From CAZHVS01 sp964536015 (GTDB taxonomy: Bacteria > Bacteroidota > Ignavibacteria > Ignavibacteriales > Ignavibacteriaceae), in NCBI GenBank assembly GCA_964536015.1, contig CAZHVS010000001.1, forward strand, positions 124,001 through 188,000: a stretch of DNA of 64,000 bases, read 5' to 3'. The position numbers and the translations under genes were made by a program. The notes beneath the pieces were generated by a model. The model did not search any database and was not told where the DNA came from. It saw only the letters and a list, made by a program, of their open reading frames with translations. Positions 16,369 to 25,256 of the stretch are shown piece after piece (position 1 is the stretch's first letter; the number at the start of each line of letters is the position of its first letter).

Positions 16369-17639
16369 TTCAAACATTTTCAAAAATATTTAAAGTTAAT
16401 GGAGAATTGATCCTTCCGGGAGATAAATCAATTTCACATAGAGCAGTTATTTTTTCAGCGATGGCAGATGGTGAATCCATTATCGAAAATCTTTCTGATG
16501 GAGATGATGTAAATTCAACTATAAATTGTTTGCAGAAGATTGGTGCGAAATTTAAAAGAAAAGAAAACAAATTATTTGTAATTGGATGCGGATTTAAAGG
16601 TTTTAGTAAACCTGAGAGTGCTCTTGATGCTGGTAATTCAGGGACGACCGCAAGATTATTAACTGGATTATTAGCTGCACAAGATTTTGAGAGTAAAATT
16701 ATTGGTGATGAATCATTATCAAAGCGACCAATGATTAGGATAATTGAACCTTTAAAACAAATGGGGGCAAAAATTGAATCATCCGATGGGTTCCTTCCAC
16801 TTAAAATTTATCCAACAAAAAACCTTAAACATATTACTTATGAACTTCCTTTACCATCTGCACAGGTTAAAAGTGGTGTTCTAATTGCAGGTTTGCATCT
16901 TGACAAAAAAACTTGCGTAATAGAAAAAACTTCAACCAGAAACCATACAGAAGTAATGCTCAATCTTGAGACGAAAAAAAATAATAGAGATTCATATATT
17001 TTTTCTTCAAGAACATTTTATCCAGTACCAGATAAATACTTTATTCCCTCGGATATTTCATCTGCTTCGTTTTTTATTGTATTGGCATTATTATGTAAAA
17101 ATTCAAATCTTACAATTAAAAATATTTCATTAAATAACTCTAGAATAAGCATTATTGAAATATTAAAAAAAATGGGGGCCAAGATTTCAGTAATAAATAT
17201 TTGTAAAGTGAATGAACCTTATGGAGATCTGATAGTTGAAAGTTCAAATCTGAAAAATATTGAGATACCCAAAAACATAACATCGAGTATTATTGATGAA
17301 ATCCCAATACTTACAATTGCAGGTATTTTTGCAGAAGGAGATTTCGAAATAAGGAATGTAAAAGAGTTAAGAGTAAAAGAATGTGATAGAATTGCAGCGA
17401 TGGTATCAAATTTAAAATTGATTGGATTGGATGTTGAAGAGTATGAAGATGGATTTAAAGTCTCTGGAATAATAAAAAATCCCAACCAGATTTTTAATAG
17501 CTATAAAGATCATCGTATAGCAATGAGTTTTGCTATCCTTTGTGCATTAACAGGTTATGGAAGAGTGGAAAAATTTGAAAGTGTGCGAATTTCTAATCCA
17601 AATTTTTTACAACAATTGTATTCTATTACATCTATCTAA
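16365..17639 (+). CDS. aroA: 3-phosphoshikimate 1-carboxyvinyltransferase (EPSP synthase)
   Basis: The sixth step of the shikimate pathway: shikimate-3-phosphate plus PEP gives EPSP. A 424-residue two-domain protein of usual length. Seen: the PEP/S3P-binding LPGDKSISHRAVIFSAMADG, DAGNSGTTARLLTGLL, the SKRPM segment, PLPSAQVKSGVLIAGLH, SDISSASFFIVLALL, the catalytic acid region TSSIIDEIPIL, LRVKECDRIAAM and DHRIAMSFAILCAL. Cytoplasmic. It overlaps trmH by 4 nt (ATGA), so it is translated from the same message. The next gene, bshC, is convergent, 19 nt away. Confidence 0.97.
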   Translation: MIQTFSKIFKVNGELILPGDKSISHRAVIFSAMADGESIIENLSDGDDVNSTINCLQKIGAKFKRKENKLFVIGCGFKGFSKPESALDAGNSGTTARLLTGLLAAQDFESKIIGDESLSKRPMIRIIEPLKQMGAKIESSDGFLPLKIYPTKNLKHITYELPLPSAQVKSGVLIAGLHLDKKTCVIEKTSTRNHTEVMLNLETKKNNRDSYIFSSRTFYPVPDKYFIPSDISSASFFIVLALLCKNSNLTIKNISLNNSRISIIEILKKMGAKISVINICKVNEPYGDLIVESSNLKNIEIPKNITSSIIDEIPILTIAGIFAEGDFEIRNVKELRVKECDRIAAMVSNLKLIGLDVEEYEDGFKVSGIIKNPNQIFNSYKDHRIAMSFAILCALTGYGRVEKFESVRISNPNFLQQLYSITSI

Positions 17640-17658
17640 TTAAAAATGAAAATTAGTA

Positions 17659-19284
17659 TTAAAGATTTATCAACTGGTGCTCGAACTTATTTATCGCAAT
17701 CTCTTCAAATAATAGTTTAATCAAATCAATTCCATACTTATTAGCAAAGTAGAAATAATTCATTTCTCTTTCTTGTAGAGTGTTGTTTGGTAAAACTGAT
17801 ATCAATGCTCTGTTAATTTGCCGTAAGGCTATTTCATACTTACGTTTTTGTGCTTCAACGGTTTTTATTCTAAGTTCTTCAAGTCCTTGTTCAAATTTAA
17901 TTTTTAACTTGTCTGATGAATCAGATAAAGTTTTATCAACATCATTAAGAAAAAGTTTTAAATCATTGAAAGTCGCATTAATCTTATCTTTTGTATTATT
18001 CAATTCTGAATCAATATTAATTTCTGAGAGACTTGCAATCACTTTATCAGTAATTTTCTCTTTATTTAAAAACATATCTTTAATAGTCAGATGGTACTTA
18101 TTGAGAATACCTGCTATATTTTTTTCAATAATGGTTACCGAAGAACGAGGATAAATAATTGGTGGAATCATTTCAAAAAGATTATATAAAGGTAAAACCT
18201 GTGCTGAATAACATATTTCAGCAGGTCCTCCGACATAAAATGCTGTAGGAAGAATGTAGTCCTGACAGATTGGACGAAGCAATACGTTGGGACTAAATTG
18301 CTCAGGGTTATTTTCTATCAAATTCAAAATTTCTTCTTTAGTAAATTTTATTCTTTTGTGTCTTAATTTATAATTATCCTCTATAGGCTCTATTGAATAT
18401 CTTCCGTTTTCATAAGTCATAAATAAATTTATCGGACGAACTTTAACCTGAGCGTGGTAATTTTCTTCAAGTTTTGCACTTGTACTAATAAGCTTTTCAG
18501 TATGAACTCGAAAATTTTCAAATTCTTTTTTAAAGACAGGTAATAGTAATTTTTTAATTTCAATATCCTGGGGATCAAAAATTACTAAACCATACGAATC
18601 AAAGAAATTAAATAATAATTCTTTAAATACTTGTTTAAAAGATTTGCCTTCCTGGTAAATATCTTTTATCATTGAAAGAATTGCAGGTTTAAACTCGGTT
18701 TCTCTTAATACACTATCAATTTCAAGAATAAACTGATTAATACCTTTCTCAAAAATTTTGTTTCCTATACTCCCTCGATTATCCTCTTCCGCAAGGTCAT
18801 CATTATATTTTATTTCTACAAGATTGTTTTCTTCATTAATAAAATTAAGCCATCTTACTTCATTAAAATCATGGTCATCACCTTCAAGCCAGAAAATCGG
18901 GACAAAATTAAAATCATCATATCTTTCAGTAAGATATTGAGTTAATTTTATTGCAGTAATTATTTTATAAAAGGTATAAAGTGGTCCTCCCAGCAATCCA
19001 AGCTGTTGTCCGGTAACAATAGTAAGAGTCTTTTTGTTTTTTAGTAACGAAATATTTTTTTGCGTTTTTGCAGAAACGTTTAACCCTTTATATTGATTTG
19101 AAATAATATTAGGTGTGATTTCCTGATGATTTCTATGAAAGTCGCTTACATTTTGAAAATGTTTAGAAAAGTTTTCTTTTTCTCTAAAATTATGCTTAAA
19201 GAAATCACTTACATTTTCAAATTCGTATAGATAATCCAGAAAAAGATTATTGTTCCCGGGTATATCTGAAAAGTTAATAAACAT
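17659..19284 (-). CDS. bshC: Bacillithiol biosynthesis cysteine-adding enzyme
   Basis: BshC adds cysteine to glucosaminyl-malate in the last step of bacillithiol synthesis. The 541-residue length matches the family. Recognised segments: FKHNFREKENF, the nucleotide-fold part TIVTGQQLGLLGGPLYTFYKI, VPIFWLEGDDHDFNEV, LVIFDPQD, and the highly conserved ILPTAFYVGGPAEICYSAQ followed by PPIIYPRSSVTIIE. A long coiled coil lies at about 420-500, as in the B. subtilis structure. Bacillithiol is known from Firmicutes, Deinococcus and many Bacteroidota/Chlorobi. No bshA or bshB is in the window, so they must be elsewhere. Confidence 0.94.
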   Translation of the reverse strand: MFINFSDIPGNNNLFLDYLYEFENVSDFFKHNFREKENFSKHFQNVSDFHRNHQEITPNIISNQYKGLNVSAKTQKNISLLKNKKTLTIVTGQQLGLLGGPLYTFYKIITAIKLTQYLTERYDDFNFVPIFWLEGDDHDFNEVRWLNFINEENNLVEIKYNDDLAEEDNRGSIGNKIFEKGINQFILEIDSVLRETEFKPAILSMIKDIYQEGKSFKQVFKELLFNFFDSYGLVIFDPQDIEIKKLLLPVFKKEFENFRVHTEKLISTSAKLEENYHAQVKVRPINLFMTYENGRYSIEPIEDNYKLRHKRIKFTKEEILNLIENNPEQFSPNVLLRPICQDYILPTAFYVGGPAEICYSAQVLPLYNLFEMIPPIIYPRSSVTIIEKNIAGILNKYHLTIKDMFLNKEKITDKVIASLSEINIDSELNNTKDKINATFNDLKLFLNDVDKTLSDSSDKLKIKFEQGLEELRIKTVEAQKRKYEIALRQINRALISVLPNNTLQEREMNYFYFANKYGIDLIKLLFEEIAINKFEHQLINL

Positions 19285-19387
19285 TTTTCATCCACAGTTT
19301 TAAAATTCTAAATTCAAAATAAACAAAATCCTTTTCATTTTAAATGATAAGCGGAATTGATATATTGTAATAAAAATTATTAAGTTA

Positions 19388-20425
19388 TTGAAAAAGACTA
19401 AAAACAATAAAGAATTAAAGGTTGTAGAATATTTTTCTGTTAAAAGATTTTTGAATGCTTTTAAAATAATCTCTTCATTTCTTTTTTCCAGGCTAATAAG
19501 GCGACCCTTTGTGTGGGGTATGCCTATATCATATTCTATTGAGCCAACGAACCATTGTAATTTGAAGTGTCCTGAGTGTCCGTCTGGTTTAGGAACGCTT
19601 ACAAGACCATTAGGATTAATGCAAATAGAATTATTTAAAAAATTGATTGATGAAATATCCAGTACCGGATTTTATATACAATTATTCTTTCAGGGTGAAC
19701 CATATATTAATAAAAATTTATCTAAAATGATTGAATATGCTCATAAAAAAAAAATGTATGTGTCTGTCAGTACAAATGGTTCGTTTATTAATGAAAAAAA
19801 TATTGAAGAAGTTTTATCCAATGCTCCTGATAAACTCATTTATTCAATTGATGGACTTGATGAAATTAGTTATCAGAAATACAGGGCCGGAGGTAAATTT
19901 GAAAAAGTCGATGCTGGGTTAAAGCTGTTGACAGGATTCAAGAAAAAATTGAATCAAAAGAGACCATTTATTGAGCTACAATTCATAGTGATGAAGCATA
20001 ACGAACATCAGCTTGATGAAGTTATCAAATATGGTAAAATGGTTGAGGCAGATAAAGTTACATTTAAAACTATGCAAGTATCATCACTCGAAAATGCTAA
20101 TATATTTCTTCCAGTTAATGAGAAGTATAGAAGATACATTTTTGATGGTAAAAATTTGCATTTAAAAAATAAAATGAAAAATCATTGTTTTGCTCTCTGG
20201 AGAACTTCGGTTGTAACGTGGGATGGAAAAGTCGTACCTTGTTGTTTTGATAAAGATGCTGAGTATGAACTTGGTGTATTCGGTGCTACTACATTTAAAG
20301 AGATATGGAACTCAAAATATTATAATGAATTCCGAAAAAGAATATTACAGAACAGGAGACAAATAGATATCTGTAATAATTGCACTGAAGGACTAAAAAT
20401 GAATATTTTAGAGATAGAAAATTAA
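19388..20425 (+). CDS. Radical SAM/SPASM protein 1 of a glycan/lipid modification cluster
   Basis: A 345-residue protein starting at TTG 19388. After a hydrophobic/basic N-terminus (KIISSFLFSRLIRRPFVWG), possibly membrane-touching, comes the [4Fe-4S]/SAM motif CNLKCPEC in IEPTNHCNLKCPECPSG. The (beta/alpha) barrel continues with FFQGEPYIN (GGEP-like) and VSVSTNGSFI. The C-terminal SPASM region has several cysteines for an auxiliary cluster: HCFALWRTSV, VVPCCFDKD and DICNNCTEG. Radical SAM enzymes of this shape modify sugars, lipids or peptides. It is the first of six closely packed genes containing a flippase-like protein, two GT2s and a deacetylase, so a lipid-linked sugar is a plausible substrate. 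The reaction is not known. Confidence 0.88.
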   Translation: MKKTKNNKELKVVEYFSVKRFLNAFKIISSFLFSRLIRRPFVWGMPISYSIEPTNHCNLKCPECPSGLGTLTRPLGLMQIELFKKLIDEISSTGFYIQLFFQGEPYINKNLSKMIEYAHKKKMYVSVSTNGSFINEKNIEEVLSNAPDKLIYSIDGLDEISYQKYRAGGKFEKVDAGLKLLTGFKKKLNQKRPFIELQFIVMKHNEHQLDEVIKYGKMVEADKVTFKTMQVSSLENANIFLPVNEKYRRYIFDGKNLHLKNKMKNHCFALWRTSVVTWDGKVVPCCFDKDAEYELGVFGATTFKEIWNSKYYNEFRKRILQNRRQIDICNNCTEGLKMNILEIEN

Positions 20426-20433
20426 AAAAATTT

Positions 20434-21423
20434 GTGAATTCTTTAGATTCAGTAAAACAAGCGAAAATATTTAGCAATTTAACATTGAGAGATAAAGTGT
20501 TTTTTGTCTCTAAAATTGTTATTGCTATTTCATTATTAATTTATGTAGTTAATAAATTCGAGTCGATAAATTTTAGCAATATTTTTTTTGGAATCGACTA
20601 TTTTATTTTGGGTATTGTAATTATTCTTGCCTTTTTTAATGTTTATATTCAATATGTTAAATGGCAGTTGTTGTGTAGAATATGTTTAAACGAAAATAAT
20701 TCAAGAACAATTGCACTCTCATTATTTTATGGATTTGCAGCAGCAGCTTTTACACCTGCTAAAATAGGAGAATATTTCGGTAGAGATCTTGCATTTAAAA
20801 ATCATAGTCTTCTTGAAGTATCAATTGTGACTGTCGTAGATAAATTGTTCAACCTTTTTCTTATACTTTTTATCGGGGCAATTTCATTGATTCTTTTTCT
20901 TCATTATAAATTGCAATTGACTTTTTTGATTACATTATCTCTATTCTTACTTTTATTCGTGATGTTTTTTATAGCAGCGTATTTTCTTGTAAATGAAAAC
21001 ACTTGGCAGAATTATTTTATACAATCACTTTCGCGTTTTAAGTTTATTAAAAAACTTGGAAAACAAATAAGATTTTTGCAAAAACTTGACAAGAAAACTT
21101 TAACTCTTCTTGCATTATATTCATTATTGTTTTACTCTTGTTTTATTATTCAATATGCTTTGCTTGTTTCATCTTTCTCTGTCGATTTATCCTTTTTGAC
21201 CCAATTATGGGCGGGAGCTTTAACATTTTTTGTTAAAACTTTAATCCCTGCAATTTCAATTGGAGAACTTGGTGTTCGTGAAGCTGCTTCCGTATATTTT
21301 TTATCAAGTTTTGGTTTAAGTGAACAAATTGGCTTTAATTCTGCTTTTATTCTTTTCCTGGTAAATGTTCTATTACCGGCTGTTATTGGAATGCTTTTAC
21401 TTTTTAAAAAAAATAAACAATGA
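20434..21423 (+). CDS. Flippase-like integral membrane protein (UPF0104/LPG synthase TM domain family)
   Basis: A 329-residue membrane protein starting at GTG 20434, with about eight transmembrane helices. Family features are YFILGIVIILAFFNVYIQYVKW-like helix 2, ALSLFYGFAAAAFTPAKIGEYFGR with the conserved gly/glu loop, VTVVDKLFNLFLI, and ISIGELGVREAASVYFLSSFG near the C-terminus. Relatives include the MprF flippase half and AglD. They are thought to move or handle polar lipids; no synthase domain is attached. It lies between radical SAM protein 1 (8 nt) and a GT2 (4-nt overlap), consistent with flipping the glycolipid made by its neighbours. That role is inference. Confidence 0.85.
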   Translation: MNSLDSVKQAKIFSNLTLRDKVFFVSKIVIAISLLIYVVNKFESINFSNIFFGIDYFILGIVIILAFFNVYIQYVKWQLLCRICLNENNSRTIALSLFYGFAAAAFTPAKIGEYFGRDLAFKNHSLLEVSIVTVVDKLFNLFLILFIGAISLILFLHYKLQLTFLITLSLFLLLFVMFFIAAYFLVNENTWQNYFIQSLSRFKFIKKLGKQIRFLQKLDKKTLTLLALYSLLFYSCFIIQYALLVSSFSVDLSFLTQLWAGALTFFVKTLIPAISIGELGVREAASVYFLSSFGLSEQIGFNSAFILFLVNVLLPAVIGMLLLFKKNKQ

Positions 21424-22550
21424 TTTTTGTTCAAGCCATTTTTCTTATTTCTGCTTTTATCTATTTCATTTTTTTAATTCTTGTACAAATTGGTATCAAA
21501 AATTCCAAAAGAAAATCAAAAAAAAATGATGATAAACCTTTTATATCCGTTATAATTCCGTTTAGAAATGAAGCGGAAAATATTTTATCAAGTTTAAAAA
21601 GTATTGAAGAACAAGATTATCCCGGTAATAGATTTGAAATTATTTATATTGATGACAACTCTGATGATAATTCTTTTGAAAAATTAGCTGAATCTATAAA
21701 CAAAGAAAATATAAAGATATTAAAGTTACCTCCAGGGTTCGCAGTAAGTGCAAACAAAAAAAGAGCAATTAAATATGGCATAAATCAATCAAAAGGAGAG
21801 ATAATTGTAACAACAGATGCAGATTGTACACACTCTAATTTCTGGCTTTCTCAAATGATAAATGAATTTGATGATGATACAGATTTTATCTCGGGTGCGG
21901 TTACTTTTAAAGACGATTCGACTTTGTTTAAAGCTATGCAACAATTAGAGTTTGCAGGATTAGTTTTGACGGGATTTGGACTTATCGGTTTAGGATTTCC
22001 AACTATATGCAATGGAGCAAATATTGCATATAGAAGAAAAGCATTTGAAAAAGTTCAGGGTTTTGATGATAATCTAAGTCTTTCTTCGGGTGATGATGAA
22101 TTATTGATGCAGAAAATCTCAAAATATAGAAAGGGGAGTGTCAAGTTTACGTTTCAACCTGAAACAATGGTGCAAACTAATTCCAATAAAAATTTAAAAG
22201 ATTTTTTGGAGCAAAGAAAACGATGGGCCAGTAAAACTTTATTCTATAAAAATTATTTTTTGGTTTTTTTATTAGTAGTGATTTTTACTTTTTTTCTATC
22301 AATTCCACTTAATTTTTTATTAGGAGTTATTGTTTCTTCAAATTTCATAATAAGTGGTTTGATATTATTATTAGGGAAAATAATTTTTGAATATTTCGTT
22401 TTACAAGAAGGCATTCCTGTTTTTTATCCAAGAATTAAAATGAAGACTTTTTTATTTGCAGAAATATTTCATATCCCATACATCTTATTTGCGGCTATTA
22501 AAGGAATATTGGGCGGGTTCAGTTGGAAAGGAAGAAATCTTAGACGATGA
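21420..22550 (+). CDS. Membrane glycosyltransferase family 2, first copy
   Basis: A 376-residue GT2. An N-terminal helix (about 1-25) is followed by the GT-A domain: VIIPFRNEAENILSSLKSI, YIDDNSDDNS, ITTDADCTHS-like IIVTTDADC (DXD region), NGANIAYRRKAF, GDDELLMQKI and a QRKRWASK motif equivalent to the Q/RXXRW of processive and ceramide-glucosyltransferase-like GT2s. Two to three C-terminal helices (about 282-360) anchor it in the inner membrane. It overlaps both neighbours by 4 nt (ATGA). It likely adds a sugar to a lipid carrier on the cytoplasmic face; donor and acceptor are unknown. Confidence 0.9.
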   Translation: MIFVQAIFLISAFIYFIFLILVQIGIKNSKRKSKKNDDKPFISVIIPFRNEAENILSSLKSIEEQDYPGNRFEIIYIDDNSDDNSFEKLAESINKENIKILKLPPGFAVSANKKRAIKYGINQSKGEIIVTTDADCTHSNFWLSQMINEFDDDTDFISGAVTFKDDSTLFKAMQQLEFAGLVLTGFGLIGLGFPTICNGANIAYRRKAFEKVQGFDDNLSLSSGDDELLMQKISKYRKGSVKFTFQPETMVQTNSNKNLKDFLEQRKRWASKTLFYKNYFLVFLLVVIFTFFLSIPLNFLLGVIVSSNFIISGLILLLGKIIFEYFVLQEGIPVFYPRIKMKTFLFAEIFHIPYILFAAIKGILGGFSWKGRNLRR

Positions 22551-23182
22551 GGTATCAATATATTCCACCAATCATTATTAGAAAAATGTATCACAACTTT
22601 ATATGGCAAAGTAGTGTGCATAAAATCCTGTTAACATTTGATGATGGACCTGATCCACTGTCAACTGAATTAATTTTAAAAACTTTAAGTGATTTGAAAA
22701 TAAAAGGATTATTCTTCTGCAGTGGTAAAAATATTCATAATTTTTCTTCACAGGCTAAAATGATAATTGATGAAGGACATTTAATTGGGAATCATTCTTT
22801 CTATCATAAAGATTTACGTTATCTCACTAAATCTGAATTAGTTGACGAGATACAAAGTGCCAATAGAATTATTCATGATAGATTAAACTATAATGTAGAG
22901 TATTTCAGACCTCCATTTGGAAGATTTCCATTAAATTTTTCTCATGTTATGAAGGTATTAAAAATGAAGGTCGTGATGTGGTCGCTACTAACAATGGACT
23001 ATAAAAACGATCTTAAATATGTTAAATTTGCAACCGAAAAATATTTAAAACAAAATTCGATTGTAGTTTTGCACGATTCACAAAAATCAATGAAAATAAT
23101 TATCGAGGGAATAAAATTTATTGCTGATTTTGCATCAAAAAAAGGTTATATATTCGGAGCACCTGAAGAATGTTTGAAATAA
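22547..23182 (+). CDS. Cytoplasmic NodB-type polysaccharide/sugar deacetylase
   Basis: A compact 211-residue carbohydrate esterase 4 domain with the full motif set: LTFDDGPDP (motif 1, catalytic Asp and metal Asp), GNHSFYHKDL (motif 2, two metal His), YFRPPFGRFP (motif 3), a tryptophan segment VVMWSLLTMDY (motif 4) and IVVLHDSQKS (motif 5). There is no signal peptide or membrane helix, so it acts inside the cell, not on the cell wall. This suits a lipid-linked N-acylated sugar on the inner leaflet, comparable to ArnD. It overlaps both GT2 genes (4 and 13 nt), which argues that it works between them on the same product. Confidence 0.92.
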   Translation: MRYQYIPPIIIRKMYHNFIWQSSVHKILLTFDDGPDPLSTELILKTLSDLKIKGLFFCSGKNIHNFSSQAKMIIDEGHLIGNHSFYHKDLRYLTKSELVDEIQSANRIIHDRLNYNVEYFRPPFGRFPLNFSHVMKVLKMKVVMWSLLTMDYKNDLKYVKFATEKYLKQNSIVVLHDSQKSMKIIIEGIKFIADFASKKGYIFGAPEECLK

Positions 23183-24261
23183 TATTTCTGATTGCTGTGT
23201 CGCTGTATTTTATCCAGACTGTTATTTTTATAATTGGTTCTCAAAAAAAATTTTTAAAGATTCCTGAACATAAATTACCCGCTGCTACAGTAATTGTAGC
23301 TGCAAGAAATGAAGAAGATAATATCCTTCGGTGTTTGCAGTCACTTGATAAACTTATTTATCCAGAAAACAAACTTGAAATAATTATTGTTGATGACAGA
23401 TCAACAGATAAAACAGGGCAAATAATTGATGAATTTATTAAAGATAAACCAAGGTTTAAAAAAATCGTTACTTGTGAGGAAAAAGGAAGGCTTAAAGGAA
23501 AGACAAATGCAATTGCGAATGCAATCGATAAATCAAATGGTGAAATTATATTAACTACTGATGCGGATTGTGCTGTTTCTTCAACTTGGGCTAAAACCAT
23601 TGCTTCTTATTATGGGGAGGGAGTTGCGATAGTGAATGGTTATACGAGTCAGATAGCAAATAACAACTTTTCTGGAATGCAAAATTTAGATTTTATATAT
23701 CTTTTAACTGTTGCCGCCGGAACAATTAATATAAATTTACCTCTAAGCTGTATTGGGAATAATATGTCTTTTACCAAAAAAGCTTATAGAGAAGTGGGAG
23801 GTTATGAGAGTTTACCTTTTAGTGTAACAGAAGATTTTAACCTGTTATTCGCAATTCATAATTTAAAAAAATATAAAATCATTTATCCTTTTGATATAAA
23901 TGCACTGGTTGAATCAAAACCATGTAAAAACTTTAAAGAATTATATAGACAGAAAAAACGATGGGGTGTCGGAGGGTTAAAATCTCCATTGCGTGGGTAC
24001 ATTGTAATGACAGCAGGTTTCATTACTCATCTTTGTATAATATTATCACCTTTTTTTTATTCGCAGGCTATTATTCCCTTAATTGCAATGAAGCTATTTA
24101 CCGATTTCTTTTTTCTTTATTTTGTTTTAAAGAAACTCAATCTTGCTTCAACAATTAAATATTTTTTATCATTTGAATTATATTATTTGATATACGTAGT
24201 TGCTCTTCCATTTATTGTCTTACCAAGCCAAAAAGTGAAATGGAAAGGAAGAGAATTTTAA
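23170..24261 (+). CDS. Membrane glycosyltransferase family 2, second copy
   Basis: A 363-residue GT2 paralogous to the copy two genes upstream. N-terminal helix (about 1-20), then AATVIVAARNEEDNILRCL, IIVDDRSTDKTG, NGEIILTTDADCAV (DXD), CIGNNMSFTKKAY, SVTEDFNLLFAI, and RQKKRWGVGG as the QXXRW-like motif; three hydrophobic helices close the protein (about 275-355). The charged tail WKGREF resembles the WKGR end of the first copy. Having two paralogues suggests two consecutive sugar additions, or alternative donors, in one pathway. Its stop overlaps the ATG of the next radical SAM gene (TAATG). Confidence 0.9.
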   Translation: MFEIIFLIAVSLYFIQTVIFIIGSQKKFLKIPEHKLPAATVIVAARNEEDNILRCLQSLDKLIYPENKLEIIIVDDRSTDKTGQIIDEFIKDKPRFKKIVTCEEKGRLKGKTNAIANAIDKSNGEIILTTDADCAVSSTWAKTIASYYGEGVAIVNGYTSQIANNNFSGMQNLDFIYLLTVAAGTININLPLSCIGNNMSFTKKAYREVGGYESLPFSVTEDFNLLFAIHNLKKYKIIYPFDINALVESKPCKNFKELYRQKKRWGVGGLKSPLRGYIVMTAGFITHLCIILSPFFYSQAIIPLIAMKLFTDFFFLYFVLKKLNLASTIKYFLSFELYYLIYVVALPFIVLPSQKVKWKGREF

Positions 24262-25256
24262 TGCTATTACTATGCAATTATTATGTTACATACAGGTGTA
24301 ATTCTTTTTGCAATTTCTGTCACTTCGGAGATCATTCAAAATTTAAAGATACTTCATTTGCAAAGATGGATGACTTCAAGAATAATGTTCAACAACTTTC
24401 AAAGCTTGGTGTAAAATTTATTGATTTGACAGGAGGTGAACCACTTTTAAATCCCGATATACATAATATGGCTGCATTCGCCAGATCATTAAATATTCAA
24501 ACAAGTATTACTACTAATGGCTTACTCTATAAAAAGTATGCTGAAAAATTAGCTGGCAATATTAGTTTATTGCATTTCTCTCTAGATTCTCCGGATGAAG
24601 AAGAACATAATAGAATCCGCGGTATTAATTGTTATAAATCTGTTTTTGAAGGAATTAAGATTGCAAAAGAGTTTGGTGAATTTCCCGATATTCTTTTTAC
24701 AGTTACTAATGATACTTATTCAAAATTACCCTTAATGTACGATATTGTTCAGAAGAATGAGTTATTATTAATTATAAATCCTGTCTTTTCTTATTTTGGT
24801 AATCCTGGTTTGAATGAAGAAGCGTTAAATTATATTGAAAAATTCGTCGAAGGGAAAAAAGACGTATATCTTAATGATGCGTATATCAGATTAAGACGGA
24901 ATGGAGGAAATAATATACAGAAACCTTTATGTAAAGCAGTTTCAAGAGTTATAGTAATTTCACCAGATAATAGAATTGTTTTACCATGTTATCACTTTGC
25001 AAAGGAGAGTGTTGTAATTGATAAACCAATCAAAGAAATACGGAAATCAGATAAGTTAAAATATTTTATGGAGATGGAAGGAAGATTTGATTTTTGTGCA
25101 GGTTGTACTGTCAATTGCTATTTTGAACCATCTTTCTTTTTCCCAACTAATATTTATGGAATTATTAGCATTAAATCAAAAATTAAATACGGTTATCAAA
25201 AATATATTAAACAAAAAATTAAAAAATCAATAAAAAAAGAAAGTAAGATTCGTTGA
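24261..25256 (+). CDS. Radical SAM/SPASM protein 2 of the glycan/lipid cluster
   Basis: About 331 residues from the ATG at 24261, chosen because it overlaps the preceding stop in a TAATG junction with GGAAGAG just upstream; an in-frame ATG 21 nt earlier is also possible. CNSFCNFCHFG is the CX3CX2C cluster motif, DLTGGEPLLNPD the SAM-binding GGEP motif, and ITTNGLL the next strand. The tail has cysteines for an auxiliary cluster: PLCKAVSRV, VLPCYHFAK and FCAGCTVNCYF. It shares only the general fold with radical SAM protein 1. It is the last of the six packed genes. The substrate is unknown; a late modification of the same glycolipid is a fair guess. Confidence 0.88.
   Translation: MLLLCNYYVTYRCNSFCNFCHFGDHSKFKDTSFAKMDDFKNNVQQLSKLGVKFIDLTGGEPLLNPDIHNMAAFARSLNIQTSITTNGLLYKKYAEKLAGNISLLHFSLDSPDEEEHNRIRGINCYKSVFEGIKIAKEFGEFPDILFTVTNDTYSKLPLMYDIVQKNELLLIINPVFSYFGNPGLNEEALNYIEKFVEGKKDVYLNDAYIRLRRNGGNNIQKPLCKAVSRVIVISPDNRIVLPCYHFAKESVVIDKPIKEIRKSDKLKYFMEMEGRFDFCAGCTVNCYFEPSFFFPTNIYGIISIKSKIKYGYQKYIKQKIKKSIKKESKIR

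Noticed and set aside
17636..17656. Possible bidirectional terminator between aroA and bshC (CTAATT / AATTAG)
   Set aside because: Six AT pairs, a nine-base loop and no T-run.
19388..25256. Cluster read as a hopanoid-modification operon
   Set aside because: The order of GT, deacetylase and radical SAM is similar, but no squalene-hopene cyclase or other hopanoid-specific gene is in the window, and the deacetylase is of NodB rather than YdjC type.
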